Part shown: in pieces, positions 1 through 10,631 of the stretch
How the letters are laid out: each line of letters starts with the position of its first letter
How positions within the stretch are numbered: the stretch's first letter is position 1
NCBI GenBank assembly: GCA_000733355.1
Contig: JNVV01000014.1
Coordinates: 62,001 to 126,000 of the forward strand
DNA from: Falciphora oryzae
Taxonomy: Eukaryota; Ascomycota; Sordariomycetes; Magnaporthales; Magnaporthaceae
Reading direction: 5' to 3'
DNA length: 64,000 nt
The notes under the pieces: model-generated
Database searches by the model: none
What the model saw: only the letters and a program-made list of their open reading frames with translations
What the model was told of the DNA's origin: nothing
Program-made: the position numbers and the translations under genes

Positions 1-550
1 CTCCCCGATGGGAAAAGTCCAAAGAGACCTGCTCGGCCCGGCCGTGAAATATCTGGACTTGGGCCGGCAGTCGGTCCTCGACGAGTCTACGACTGCCCCA
101 CCATGGGCCCAGAGGGAATTCCAAAACTGCGTCACAGAAATGCGCAAGCACGGAGGGATGGCGGGGGCCCGCAAGCGGTTCCCACACGCCGACATACTGA
201 TAATGGCCGCTTGTGGCACGTACGCCAGTTCAGGACGAAAGGCCTGCAGAACTAGCGACGGCATCGTCCGGCTGTTGCCCGGCCAGACCCAGGTCGGGGA
301 CTCCATTTTCGTTGTGGAGGGAGATGATCACCACAAGAACGAGTTCGTCATTCGGGAGGCGACGGAGGAGAAACGGCAGCAGGACCCCTGGGCGGACGAA
401 GGGGGTGAGGGTTGTGACGATGGTGGGGGACAGAGTTTGTTTAGACTATTGGGTAACTGTTCGGTGTCTGACATGCCGGTCAGCTACCGCTTTGAGGATC
501 TGGTATGGGAGGATCATGTCTTTGTTTATGTCTCCATTCTCGTCCGGTAG
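1..550 (+). CDS. C-terminal part of a heterokaryon-incompatibility (HET)-like protein, 5' partial
   Basis: An open frame enters from the left edge and stops at 548-550. The readable part resembles the tail of fungal HET-domain proteins: a GRKACRTSDG stretch, a VGDSIFVVEGDD segment and FRLLGNCSV, matching the usual order of (G)RR-x-C-x-(T/S)-x-DG, GD-x-(I/V), and (Y/F)RL(V/L)G-x-C followed by VHG-like residues. The HET domain itself would lie outside the window. In intact relatives such proteins act in non-self recognition and cell death on hyphal fusion. The insert between the last two motifs is rich in D, E and G, and the terminal VHGLM-like element is poorly kept (SDM), so this may be a decaying copy. 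Identification rests on the motif series only. Confidence 0.5.
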   Translation, partial: SPMGKVQRDLLGPAVKYLDLGRQSVLDESTTAPPWAQREFQNCVTEMRKHGGMAGARKRFPHADILIMAACGTYASSGRKACRTSDGIVRLLPGQTQVGDSIFVVEGDDHHKNEFVIREATEEKRQQDPWADEGGEGCDDGGGQSLFRLLGNCSVSDMPVSYRFEDLVWEDHVFVYVSILVR

Positions 551-1640
551 TTCAGGCACACACCAAATACAATGTCAAGGACTGATGGGTCCCTCCTTGG
601 TCCCACGAGGCTGGCTGAGAAGGCGTCGCGTGCGGGCTTGCGTGAGGCCAGTGCCGTGGGAGTCGCTACCGCGCGTACAGGTAACTATCGCAGCTCAAGC
701 ATCCTAAGAAAGCTAGGGGCGAAGATTTGTTGTCGGGAAGCTCGGAGGAAGACATGCTGGGCAATTATTGGAATAAACATAAAGAAAAGGGGTGTCTGGT
801 CCCAGGGGGAACCTAGGCCGTGAACCCTGAACCACGGCAGCTGAGATTTGCTTCCCACGATGACCTAAGAAAAAATGAGAGGTCGAGCGACTTGATCCCC
901 ACCAAACCAACTCTCATTCAAATTTAGGTGAGCGTGCTACCCCAAATTTGGCTGGAAGAAAAAGAAGAAATGCAAGCTCCAAGCAGACCTTCAAGCAGAA
1001 AGATGCGAGTTTTTTTTTTTTTTTTTTTTTTTCTCTCGCAGCGACGAAGCCCCAGTGTTCCGAGTCCATAGCATCCACTGTGGCTCACCACTTTTACGTC
1101 AAAGCTGGAGCCGACGACGCGTGGCGATGCTGCCGCCACTAGCAATTTCAAGAGCACAGCACGCACGAGGAAGCTCCAGCCTCCACCAGCCACTTGCCTT
1201 TCTAGCGCGGGCAGTTACGTAGGCCGCCCCGTATTTCTGCTCGTATCGCCCCAGGGAACAACCCTGAAATGATGTCAGTCTCACCACTGTCCGAGGGAGG
1301 CAGCAGGCGGCGAAGCAACGCAGAACACCAAAATGCTAATGTCGATCGGCGCAACGCTTCCATGGAAATACGACGTTGCACTTCACCTTGGTAACACCGC
1401 GACATGGGCCACCACCGCGTCGACCGGGAAGCCGTCAAAATGCGCATTGACTCGCCGCCGTCGTCAGGTGCTATAAAGTGAAGCTTGCAGCAGCGTCGAA
1501 TCCATCCCGGAGGTTCCCTTTCGCTCCCCATCCCACCACACTTACGCCGGTGCATCATCATCACTAATAATCCTCAAATCACATCAACCCCACCGCAAAC
1601 ATTCACTTGTCTTGCACTCCCAACACCACCATCGCCAAAA
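551..1640. other. Intergenic region upstream of the PhiA-like gene, with a 23-T run
   Basis: I see no supportable gene. There is a homopolymer of 23 T at 1010-1032. A TATAAA sits at 1472-1477, about 165 bp before the next start codon. The segment 1560-1640 is C/A-rich, as expected of a fungal 5' leader. Confidence 0.6.
1472..1477 (+). promoter_or_regulatory. TATA box of the PhiA-like gene
   Basis: TATAAA lies in a GGTGCTATAAAGTG context, followed by a C-rich leader and the start codon at 1641. Position and context fit a core promoter. The transcription start is not determined. Confidence 0.5.
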
Positions 1641-2237
1641 ATGCAGTTCTTCACCCTCGCCGCCTCCGCCCTCTCCCTCCTGGCCACCTCGGCCTCCGCC
1701 GCTGCCGTGGGCCCGCGCCAGGCGGCTCCCCCGGCCCCCCTCCCCGCCGACGCGCGCTTCCAGCTCATCGCGCTGCGGTCCGGCAGCGGCGCCCACCTGC
1801 AGTGGGTCAACGCCGCCAAGAGCGGCCTGTTCCTGCGCCTGCCCGCGCAGAACGCCAGCTGCGACCGCGGCGAGGACCACGGCCAGGCGACCTTCTACCT
1901 CAGCAACAGCGGCGAGATGTACCTGCACGCGGCGTCGGCGACGCCGCAGCAGCTCTGGGTCGACCGCTCGTGGATGGGCCAGGGCCAGGTCGGCTACACG
2001 ACGGGCGCGCAGCCCCAGCCGCGCAACGGCGAGCGCGCCGCCTTCAAGCTGGACGAGTACAACAACCTGAGCTTCAACAACAAGACCATCAAGGCCTGTC
2101 CCAACGCCCTTGACGGCGCCTGGAGCATCTGGGTCTCCGCGGGCGTCGACGAGCCCCAGGGCCAGAAGAACTGCGAGGGCATCTCGCTCCGCGCCTCCGA
2201 GGTCAAGGAGCCCATCAGCTGCCTGTACACTTCTTGA
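1641..2237 (+). CDS. Secreted PhiA-like cell-wall protein
   Basis: The single-exon frame encodes 198 aa. The chosen ATG (1641) has a CAAAA leader and gives a classical signal peptide (MQFFTLAASALSLLATSASA); an in-frame upstream ATG at 1485 would bury it and lies almost on top of the TATA box. The mature part starts with a FQLIALRSGSGAHLQWVNA segment, the hallmark opening of the Aspergillus PhiA family (phialide/conidial wall protein). It continues with an internal LWVDRS strand, a conserved ACPN region and a late Cys (NCEG). Several N-x-S/T sites are present. Expected location is the wall or medium. The role in conidiation is inferred from the family only. Confidence 0.75.
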   Translation: MQFFTLAASALSLLATSASAAAVGPRQAAPPAPLPADARFQLIALRSGSGAHLQWVNAAKSGLFLRLPAQNASCDRGEDHGQATFYLSNSGEMYLHAASATPQQLWVDRSWMGQGQVGYTTGAQPQPRNGERAAFKLDEYNNLSFNNKTIKACPNALDGAWSIWVSAGVDEPQGQKNCEGISLRASEVKEPISCLYTS

Positions 2238-2520
2238 GCAACGAATGCCACAGTAGATGGAATGAGAGGTTACTGGTAGCTCAGGGCCATTGTATTTATA
2301 CGTCTTAATTGTAAATGATAGAGCCGGTTGCTAGGTATCTGCATTCACAAGATGACACCTGGGGCCCCGAACACTCGCGAATCTGCGATGGTCAAGTCTG
2401 ACGGTATACACGAGGACATAAACGCCCAACGCTTAGGGTGATGTTGTTGTGGACGGACCTGCAAAAGGCGAAAGCCCGACTTCGGGGGGACGCTGGGAGA
2501 TGCTTCATGCGCTAAACGGG

Positions 2521-3807
2521 CTAGACCTGTTGGCCGTGCAGCACCCTTCTGAAGATATCGTAGTTACCCTCGCCCTTGGGGTCGTAGACAGCGAAGCACA
2601 CGTCGCGCCACCAGTTACCTGGTAGGCGGAACTCGTCGTCTTGGAGTACCTCGAGCCAGCATTGGGCCACGTCCTCGGGCGGGTTCGCGTACACGCCGCA
2701 ACCAAAAGCCCCCAGCACCAGCGACCGCTTCCCGTGGCTGGCCGCCATCCGCAGCGCCAGTCTCATCTTCTCCTTGGTGTAGTGCCGGTCGCGGCCGAGC
2801 GCGAATATTGGTTTCCCCCCTCCTCTCCCTCCTGGGCGCGTCCCTCCTCCCCTGCTTGCTCCCTCACCGCTACCACCGCCGCCACGGCCGTGCCCGCCTC
2901 CGCTCCCGCCTCTAACCCAGCTCCATGACGGGTACGAGAAGAAGGAGCCCTGCTGCTGGACGGCGCTGGACTGATGATGTTGTTGTGTGGGCTGGTGATC
3001 ATGTTGCGCAGGTCGGTGATGCTGTTCAGCTTGCGGGCGGCTGCTCGACGGCGACGAAGACGAGCCGGCCATCGGTACCGTCGAGATCTCGGGCTTGTAT
3101 ATGGCGCAGACGGTCATGGCGCTGACGACGGGCAGGTCCTCGGCGGGCCCGGGGAGCAGCCGGTGCCCGCCGCGGGCCATGTCTTGGCGCACGACCAGCA
3201 CGTAGGGGCTGAAGACGCCCTCGCTGCGGTCGAGCGGGTACTGGGCGTCCTCGAGGCTCAGCGCCAGCGAGCTGCGGTAGCACACGGCCTCCTCCTGCGC
3301 CACGGCCCCGTTCCTCCACCCGCCACCAGGGCTGTGCCGGTTGCCGAAGATCATGACCACCACCTCCGGGTCGGGCATGTCGGGGCTGCCGCCGCCGCCG
3401 CCGCCGCTAGCTAGTCGTGATGCTGTGGGGATGGCGCTGGCGGTCGGTGCGGATGCGGATGATGCCCGTTGGGACATCAGGTTGATGGCAGCGTTCAGCG
3501 TGTCCTCGTTGACGACCCTCACGGTCGCTGGCTGGGGGAAGTTGGGGCAGAGTCTCGCGCTCAGGGCCGGGAGGGTGGCGAGGCTATGCTTGTGCCACTT
3601 CCGGGCGGTCGCCGCCCGCTGGAGCCGCTGGAGATGGTCGCCGACGACTCGCAGGGTCTCCTGGCAGGTCGCTCTCAGCATCTCCCTCCGCGGCTCGTAG
3701 TGGCGGCTCATCCTGGGCTTCTGGCTGTGGCGAGGGCGCCGGATCGCTCGACGCTTGCTGCTGCTGTGGCGCTTGCCTGACTGCTTCCAAAAGGGGCCGC
3801 AAAACAT
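2521..3807 (-). CDS. Microbial-type poly(ADP-ribose) glycohydrolase (macrodomain fold)
   Basis: The intron-less frame encodes 428 aa from the ATG at 3807. An alternative start at 3711 would still keep the domain. The protein belongs to the bacterial/fungal PARG family (TIGR02452/PF10021), which removes ADP-ribose from proteins. Visible signatures: an N-terminal REMLRATCQETLRVV helix, VRVVNEDTL, then the catalytic loop GNRHSPGGGWRNGAVAQEE (GGG at about residues 161-163, QEE at 171-173, the paired catalytic glutamates), YPLDRSEGVFSPYVLVVR, and the C-terminal LGAFGCGVYANPP (about 365-377). A low-complexity S/Q/H/G insert of about 85 residues (about 248-331) separates the two halves of the fold. 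The gene is divergent from a PARP-type transferase about 1.2 kb away, which suggests paired ADP-ribosylation functions. Localisation is unclear. Confidence 0.9.
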   Translation of the reverse strand: MFCGPFWKQSGKRHSSSKRRAIRRPRHSQKPRMSRHYEPRREMLRATCQETLRVVGDHLQRLQRAATARKWHKHSLATLPALSARLCPNFPQPATVRVVNEDTLNAAINLMSQRASSASAPTASAIPTASRLASGGGGGGSPDMPDPEVVVMIFGNRHSPGGGWRNGAVAQEEAVCYRSSLALSLEDAQYPLDRSEGVFSPYVLVVRQDMARGGHRLLPGPAEDLPVVSAMTVCAIYKPEISTVPMAGSSSSPSSSRPQAEQHHRPAQHDHQPTQQHHQSSAVQQQGSFFSYPSWSWVRGGSGGGHGRGGGGSGEGASRGGGTRPGGRGGGKPIFALGRDRHYTKEKMRLALRMAASHGKRSLVLGAFGCGVYANPPEDVAQCWLEVLQDDEFRLPGNWWRDVCFAVYDPKGEGNYDIFRRVLHGQQV

Positions 3808-5004
3808 GTGGAACGGCGATGTGGGGTGATGCTCAGGTGATGGGAACGCGAGCGCAGTCAGGAGGGAAAAGGGTGCAAAGACATACAGTGAAGAAACCAA
3901 AACAGATATAACTTCTCGGGGAAGTAGACACGGGAGGGAAGAAAAGGAGTCCTCGGCTGAGTTTCGTCAAGACTGGCAGCTGCACACGGAAAGGGCAGGC
4001 GACCAGGCAGCAGCGCCCAGGTGAGGCGAAGGGGTGAGGTTGGATGTGGGGTGTGATCTGGAGCTCGGACCCCTGCAGCTTGCTCTGCTGACAGCAGGAG
4101 GAGACCCACCCAATCAGCCTCATTCTATCTAGTGCTTCACGCAGGCTAGAGTGCCCCGATTGGACAGCAGCAGGTGTCAGCCATCGAAACGGAGGTGCCA
4201 AACTCGGGCGCTAAAATCGATTGATATCAAATGAACCCGAGCGCCCGGTGTCTTCGCCTGCAGGAAAGCCTCACCGTCCACTCAGCTCCAACCGGCGGAT
4301 GCAGCCCGCCTCCTGCCACGTCGCCGTGGCGTGCCCAAACTGCGCTTTTGATGAAGCCTGAATGGACACAACGAACGTCCCCCGCTCTGATTCCCCCCTT
4401 GCTTCCAACGAAGTGCACCTTTTTGATGGTCTAGACGATTTTGGTTGTTCGTTCCTAGGCTAGCCCTGATCACACCCGCCCAAAGGAATCAAACTCCTTA
4501 CCACACTCATCACACCGCGCCTCGGACTCTCAAAATGCTCCTTTTAGCCGACTGGTTCACCGCTGTCCGCCTTGCTGGACGCACAGGAGGAAATGGCTTC
4601 GAAAACGCCTCCACGGTATCATTTTCGGCAGCTGAAACCGGAACTAATACTGAGTCACCCTAATCCCCAGCTTCTGCTTGGTGGCCTCGAAGGACTCGAT
4701 GCAGAAGATGGTTAGCATCCAATAATAAGGCCGTGACATGGGCCTCCAAGGCATTTCAGCACTTCTTGCATAGAAGCCGGGCGAGAAGATACAGCCAAGG
4801 GCAAGCCTAATCCGAGACCGGTAACCCACCGGCGCAAAGACATGTGGCTGTCGAGAAGGGCATAATTAATCCGCTGCTCTGCTCCCGAGCTTTGTTGCTG
4901 TTTTGGCTGCTACCCAAAGGACTTGGGAAAATATGCCTTTGGTATGCTAAGGCCGCTCCCTGAGCTCATGCTGCCACACACCCATCCAAACCCGCCCTGC
5001 CCCA
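3808..5004. promoter_or_regulatory. Divergent intergenic region between the PARG- and PARP-type genes
   Basis: About 1.2 kb separates the two start codons and I find no supportable gene in it. It must contain the 5' leaders and promoters of both. No clear TATA box or shared operator is obvious by eye. A pyrimidine/A-rich stretch at about 4470-4530 could be a leader of the + strand gene. Confidence 0.4.
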
Positions 5005-6513
5005 ATGCCGGTAAGTATGGGAGATCCAAAGCACATACCTTGCTCGGGTTAACGGTGTGAATACTAATGAGTCTTTTCTCAAGCCGCTCACTTCTCTGCC
5101 GGACTCGCATCCCAAATATGAAGAGTGTAAGCATTCACGGTTCTCAGCAATCGGGACAAGATTTGTAGGAAAGGGGTCACTGACTAGAGCAACAGACAAA
5201 GCAAAGTTCAAAGCGGGCTGGCAGCACCCAGGCAGGTCTGGCAAGCTGAAGGCAATCTACTATGTGAGGAAGAAGGATTTGCAGGCCTCACACCGCGGGA
5301 AACGCTTCGCAGCTGCCTGGTAAGTCTCCCTCGAATTTCATCCATCCATGGCCCACAGCATCATCTTAACACCAGCCTCTGTACTCCCCGCCCCTCAAAT
5401 TAAAGACGATCCTTTGTCCTACGCCTTCGTACGGTACAATCAGCATCCCGGATGATGGCTAATATAATTCTCATGCTCCTATAGGACGGCCCAAGGAGGC
5501 AGCCCCGAGGAATTGTTCCACGGAACCCAGAGATCATGCTACATTGGCGAGGACAGCAATCACCTGGACCCGTGTAGCAGCAGCGACTGTCATGTCTGCG
5601 GCATCCTCCGAAACTCCTTCAAACTTGGGAAAGCTCGTATGAAGCCTAGCATCTGCAGACCGCACCCTTCGGCGCCCACTTTTTCCAACCTAAGTTTACC
5701 GCTAATACACCATCCTCTTTTCAGACTCTGGAGGGATGTTTGGTCCAGGCGTCTACTCAACCGAGACGACTTCCAGTAAGCTCACCCCACTTCCATTTCC
5801 CTACGTATCACAAGCTGATCTCCGCCAACTCGTGAGCTGCTCTCTCTAGAGGCCGATATCTACGCTCAGAATTCGCACATTCGATCCAAGAAGCACGTCA
5901 TCATTGTTTGTCGTGTCATCACCAGCCGCCCTCAGTACCTCAAACTTGCTGATCGCGGCAGGACTGGCCCGGATAGCGGACACAACTGTGTATGGTTTGG
6001 CGATGGTTCTACACTCCCTAGAACGTCTAGTAAAGAAAAGCTGACCTAGTGTTCTCGCACCGCATAGGTCAAAGCCGTCACCAGGACCAATGGCGGCTCT
6101 GTCGAGTACCCGGAGACCATTGTGTACCAGGAGGACTACATCGTCCCGGTGGCGATCCTGGTGTACGAGAGGGAAGGTTGGCAGCCGAGGTAAATGTGCT
6201 AGGGTCTGTGTCTAGCCACCCCCATTCTCCCAGCTCGGTTTGTTGCCGTTGTTCCTTTGTCTCCAGTTCGCCTTTTGTCTCCCTCCCCGGTCCGGCTGAC
6301 AGTTGGGATGACGTTCTCAGGCTCAATGGCTGGAGACCTCCGCCCCAACCCCGCCGTGGCGACGCCAGGGTGTTGTCGAAAGGCGCGCCTAGCAGACCTC
6401 AGGCGCCGGCGCGGCGCAGGCCCAAAGGTCCCGGCAAAAAGCCACGCCCCAAATCACTTTCAGAGCGCTTTCTCGACAAGGTTGTCAGATTTGTAGATTG
6501 TATATTTGGTTGA
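5005..6513 (+). CDS. PARP-type ADP-ribosyltransferase domain protein (7 coding exons)
   Basis: Inferred exons: 5005-5010, 5084-5319, 5485-5636, 5725-5775, 5850-5989, 6068-6189, 6303-6513, giving 305 aa. All junctions are GT-AG and keep frame. The product matches the short fungal PARP-catalytic family: KFKAGWQHPG...KAIYYV near the N-terminus, ELFHGTQRSC (His93), a C-x4-C-x2-C cluster ending in CGILRNSF, FGPGVYSTETTSK (Tyr142), and VEYPETIVYQEDYIVP (Glu211). These would form the H-Y-E triad that binds NAD+ and drives ADP-ribosyl transfer or elongation. The tail (about 236-305) is Pro/Arg/Lys-rich and may be a nuclear or nucleic-acid-binding extension. The first coding exon is only ATG CCG. If the last intron were retained, translation would end at 6193. 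It sits head-to-head with a PARG-type hydrolase. Confidence 0.82.
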
Positions 6514-7832
6514 TCTCAGCACTCGGCCCTAGACACGCGTTCTTCATGTCCTACTTTCATTTCACCTATCCTCCATTTTATATAGCCGACTTGTTGGTAG
6601 GAGTGGTACTCCTGTAGGCGCGGAGATCTCCAAAGGTGATGAACAATGATCGTACGATCTGAAGAATGGTCTCCATTGTGCATGAAGAGGGAAAGGAATC
6701 TATTTGTAGTGAAGGAGGACTTGACCTCCTTATATACACATCTGGGAGCAGAGAAAGGGTCCTTTCCTGATCCCTGGCACCGGGCCCCGAGGGTCCCGTG
6801 CTCCGGGCCCTCTGGCCCTTCTTGTGCCTGCGCAAAGTGCTGACAATCCGACACGACTTTTCTTTGCAGCTACGGTCTTGACCAACAAAGTTGGTGGGGT
6901 GTGTAGGCCCGCCTGATGGATAGCGAGGTGCCACAGCCTTACTTCTGGAATAATGATCACTGATATGATTCACATAAACGCTTAGGCTGAGGTTTGTGAG
7001 GAGGCTCGACGAATGAATGATGTTAGCAACAAAGTTATGAATACTCTTGTAAGCTCTGCACACAATGACAAATTTGCCCAGCCAAGACCGGGCGTGCAGC
7101 GCAAGTGATTGAGAAGCGGGGGTCCCCATTTCTTGGCCCTTGGTTCGGTATGGGCCCATTGTGACCTTGCCAAGTCCCCAACAATTATCGTGAGCAGTCG
7201 CGAATCCCGAGGACGAGATCTTTGCGGTCATTTGGCCCCGACACCGGTATAACTTCGGACGCCAATGGTTATCCACAGTTTTGACGGAAAAAATATCGAC
7301 CTTTTGATAAATTATGATCTGCGCGATCACGTACGAACCCTAGGCAAAGAGCTGAATCAGTGCGTGCAGGGCTCAGGCGAGGTTCGTGATATCACGCGCA
7401 GGCGCCGAGGTCGACCCACACATCTGCCTCCCTCCTTTCATGCTGGCTGCGAGTCGAATTTGACCTTTTTTTCCACCTCGAAAGCTCGCCTTGGTGGTTC
7501 TTCCTCCGATCGATCCAATCCTCAACCGCCCTATCACCACGAGGATACCTACCCCTCAATGCGCAAGATGCAGGTCCCCTCTCTCTCTCTCCCCTCATCG
7601 GCACTATCCGTGCTAGACCAGACTAGGAAGCTGGGCCGATGGCACGTGGACCGGGGTCGTAGCCGGCTTGCAACCTTGGTCATGGGTGGCTTGGATCGAC
7701 CGCACGCAAAGCGGGACCGCCGGCTACCTCCGCAGATGTTTGTCTGCCGCCCCCGGATTTCTTGCGCAGCCCGCCAAAAGTTGTCCCGTCAATAACTGCC
7801 CCTGCTGGGCGATCTTCCTGCCCTGTTCGGCG

Positions 7833-8092
7833 NNNNNNNNNNNNNNNNNNNNNNNNNNNNNNNNNNNNNNNNNNNNNNNNNNNNNNNNNNNNNNNNNNNN
7901 NNNNNNNNNNNNNNNNNNNNNNNNNNNNNNNNNNNNNNNNNNNNNNNNNNNNNNNNNNNNNNNNNNNNNNNNNNNNNNNNNNNNNNNNNNNNNNNNNNNN
8001 NNNNNNNNNNNNNNNNNNNNNNNNNNNNNNNNNNNNNNNNNNNNNNNNNNNNNNNNNNNNNNNNNNNNNNNNNNNNNNNNNNNNNNNNNNNN
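7833..8092. other. Assembly gap (260 N)
   Basis: The sequence is a run of N. It lies about 265 bp upstream of the cutinase start codon, so part of that promoter is missing. Confidence 1.
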
Positions 8093-8213
8093 TCACCGCC
8101 CCTCATTACGCTTCACGCGATCTGACAATGCGGGCCTTGAGGAACTGCCCAATTCGCGGGGCTCAACAGGACGAGATGTGTGCAGGTCGGCAGGCAGAGA
8201 GTAAAGTCTGGAG

Positions 8214-8221
8214 TATTTATA
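8214..8221 (+). promoter_or_regulatory. TATA-like element of the cutinase gene
   Basis: TATTTATA lies about 135 bp before the cutinase ATG and is followed by a CT-rich leader. Confidence 0.4.
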
Positions 8222-8356
8222 CGGGCCGCGTCCGGCTTCTCTTGCGTCGTCAAGACACCGAGTATCACCAGGTTTAATTTGGTCGAGAAGCGCCCAGTGC
8301 AAGCTAGCCCAGCCTTCCGTCCAGTCCCCATCTCGGCACGCCCACTTGTCGTCACG

Positions 8357-9201
8357 ATGAAGGTTTCAGCCTCCACCCTGGTCTCCCTCGCGGCCATCGT
8401 CTCGTCGACGGTGGTATCTGCGGCACCCGTCATCGGGGCGCGGCAGTACTCGGGCGACACCTTTAACCAGCTCACCGACGGCACGCCGTGCCGCGACGTG
8501 ACCGTCATCTACGCCCGCGGCACCGGCCAGCGCGGCAACGTGGGCGACCCGGCGGCCGTCGGGCCCCTCATGTTCAACGCGCTCGCCGCCATCCTGGGCA
8601 CGGACAGGCTGGCGGTCCAGGGGGTCACGTACGCGGCCAACGTCCTTGGCTTCCTGCTTGGCGGGGACCCGAACGGGGCCAACACCATGGCGGGTCATGT
8701 GGCAAGGGTGAGGCCCCAACATGTTTTCTGGGCTGCCCACTGTCGATGCGACGGTGCTTGATGACTGCGTTCTCCAAATTGCTAACATCCCTTTGCTATG
8801 GGTCCCTAGGCGGCATCCCAATGCCCCAACACCAAGATCATTCTCTCGGGCTACAGCCAGGGTGCACAAGTCGTCCACAGGGCCGCTGGGCAGCTCTCTG
8901 CAGAAGTCGCCAGCAAAGTCTCGGCTGGTAAGCCAATTCCATCTCCCTGACTGCCGCGTGTTTTTTTTGCGGCCTCCCCCGGGCTTGGTCAACCTTACTA
9001 ACCCCCTCCCGTTCAGTCCTCACCCTCGGCGACCCCTTCCAGAAGCGCACAATCGCCAACATCCCTACCTCCAAACACAGGGTAATCTGCCACGATGGCG
9101 ACAATATCTGCGAAGGCGGCATCATCGTGAACGACAAGCATACAAACTACCAGAAGGACGCCGGGGACGCCGCCATGTGGATGGCGTCGATGGTGCGGTA
9201 A
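8357..9201 (+). CDS. Cutinase-family serine esterase, secreted
   Basis: Exons 8357-8707, 8810-8927 and 9017-9201 give 217 aa; all junctions are GT-AG and in frame. The start gives a signal peptide (MKVSASTLVSLAAIVSSTVV...). The family features follow in order: a Cys (TPCRDV), the VIYARGTGQ strand with the oxyanion-side RGT, the nucleophile elbow LSGYSQGAQ (Ser133), TLGDPF, and the catalytic Asp/His segment CHDGDNICEGG (Asp185) ... DKHTNY (His198). Cysteines are placed for the two usual disulfides. The enzyme would hydrolyse cutin or other ester polymers (or acetyl-xylan) outside the cell. Length is typical for the family (about 200-230 aa). The substrate cannot be told from sequence. Confidence 0.92.
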
Positions 9202-10631
9202 GCTATTGGTTGTTCAAGTGGGAGGATTTTTTTTTTTGGTTACGAGGTTTTACGGACGATTTATCCGAGAACGAGATACGAAGTCATGGCCATAATGAGG
9301 CAGCGAGCCAAGCAAGCGTAATATCACAATTAATCTGCTGCGATGCGCTCTCTCCTTGCCCGCCGGCTGTGATGTTTATGCCGGTCCCCTGTCAACGCCT
9401 GCACGGAGAGTTGCAGTGATCACCAAGATGCACGAAAAGCAGGAAAGCCTGCATGGAGCATGCTGCAGGAAGGCATCGCTTGGCAATGGCTAATCACAAA
9501 ATCAGCAGACAGCCATTATGCGCGTATGAAACAGATCGCACAGTCCCTCGCTCCCCGAGCAGGATCTCGCTTCTTCAGCTCCCAGAAGGCGGCAGGCGTT
9601 CTGGCCATGGTCTGACGGGGAGAACAAGATAAGACAACATCCCGAAACGGAGGCTCCTGAGCATCGCCAAGCGATGTGCCTGGCGCAACCTCTTAAATCT
9701 GCGCCATGGTGACGATCGACTTCCCTTTTGAAGTAAAAGTCCCCGGCAGGACGCCATCATAAAGATCTAGACAGCGGGCGCCGCATCTTACACATCTCGG
9801 GACGCAGTTCATATACGCTTTTTTTTTTTCCCACGCGAGCCACGCTAACATCTACGCGATCAAACCTTTGCCCTCTCCAGCACACATGCCAAAAAGACCC
9901 TACGGCATACGGGAGATTGGTCATGACGCCCTCCATCTCTTGCGGATGTGAGGGGTTCGTCGCACCACGTCGTCTGGGCGAACTGCATTAGGAAGGTCTC
10001 CGTTCAGGGGACATGTGGAGCGCACGAACCTTCTCTGGGAAGAACCCCGTTTTCTGTCACAGCAGCTCACGAAACCTGATAAGCGTGCGGGGCCACCGGC
10101 GAACACCAACGACACCACACGTGGGAGGCTGGGATTTCCAATAGGCAAAAATGGTGGCGGATTAGGGGTTTTGCGGCTCTTGTTCCGCTGTTCCGAACAG
10201 CCACTAGTCAATGGCCTTCCGAGGCGTAACGTCGCCGGGGGGTCTCCCCTGATCCTGGTCTTTTCTCCCCGGATCGCCTTCAAATCGTTCTCGATGCCCA
10301 CCAGGCTTCTAAAAAAGAAAGAGAAGGTGGACTCGCTGGAAGGGTTCAGGATCCACACGGGCGACGCCTTGACGACTCGCGACGCCCTGCCACGATCTAT
10401 TTTCGACGGAGTCGCTGCCGGGATCTATTTTGGACGACAAGGTTCGACTCGACGTTCCAGCGCAGCAGCCGGTGACATTCTGAGCCGCAAGGGAAGGACG
10501 ACGCAGACGAGCACGACATTGACTAAAAAAGCCACGAGGACACCGACGATCGACATCACCAAACACGGACTCGTCGCCTCCAATGTCGCTGTAGAAGATA
10601 GCCGGCTATCGTTCGCAGAAGAGGCGCGACA
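9202..10631. other. Intergenic region
   Basis: No gene is supported. Short T runs occur at about 9230 and 9820. A long frame at 10015-10722 has no recognisable domain, overlaps the start of the next gene and looks fortuitous. Confidence 0.5.

Larger units (their letters stand above)
6514..8356. other. Intergenic region with assembly gap
   Basis: The part from about 6520 to 7330 is less GC-rich than its surroundings and holds a TATATA at about 6730 followed by a GC-rich block of repeated GGGCC/CCGGG words. This looks like a possible remnant of a mobile element, but I find no terminal repeats or protein. The frames here are not convincing. 260 unknown bases occupy 7833-8092. Confidence 0.4.

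Noticed and set aside
6578..7330. 250-aa minus-strand frame and possible LTR-like structure
   Set aside because: No protein similarity recognised; no matching terminal repeats, primer-binding site or integrase/RT motifs found.
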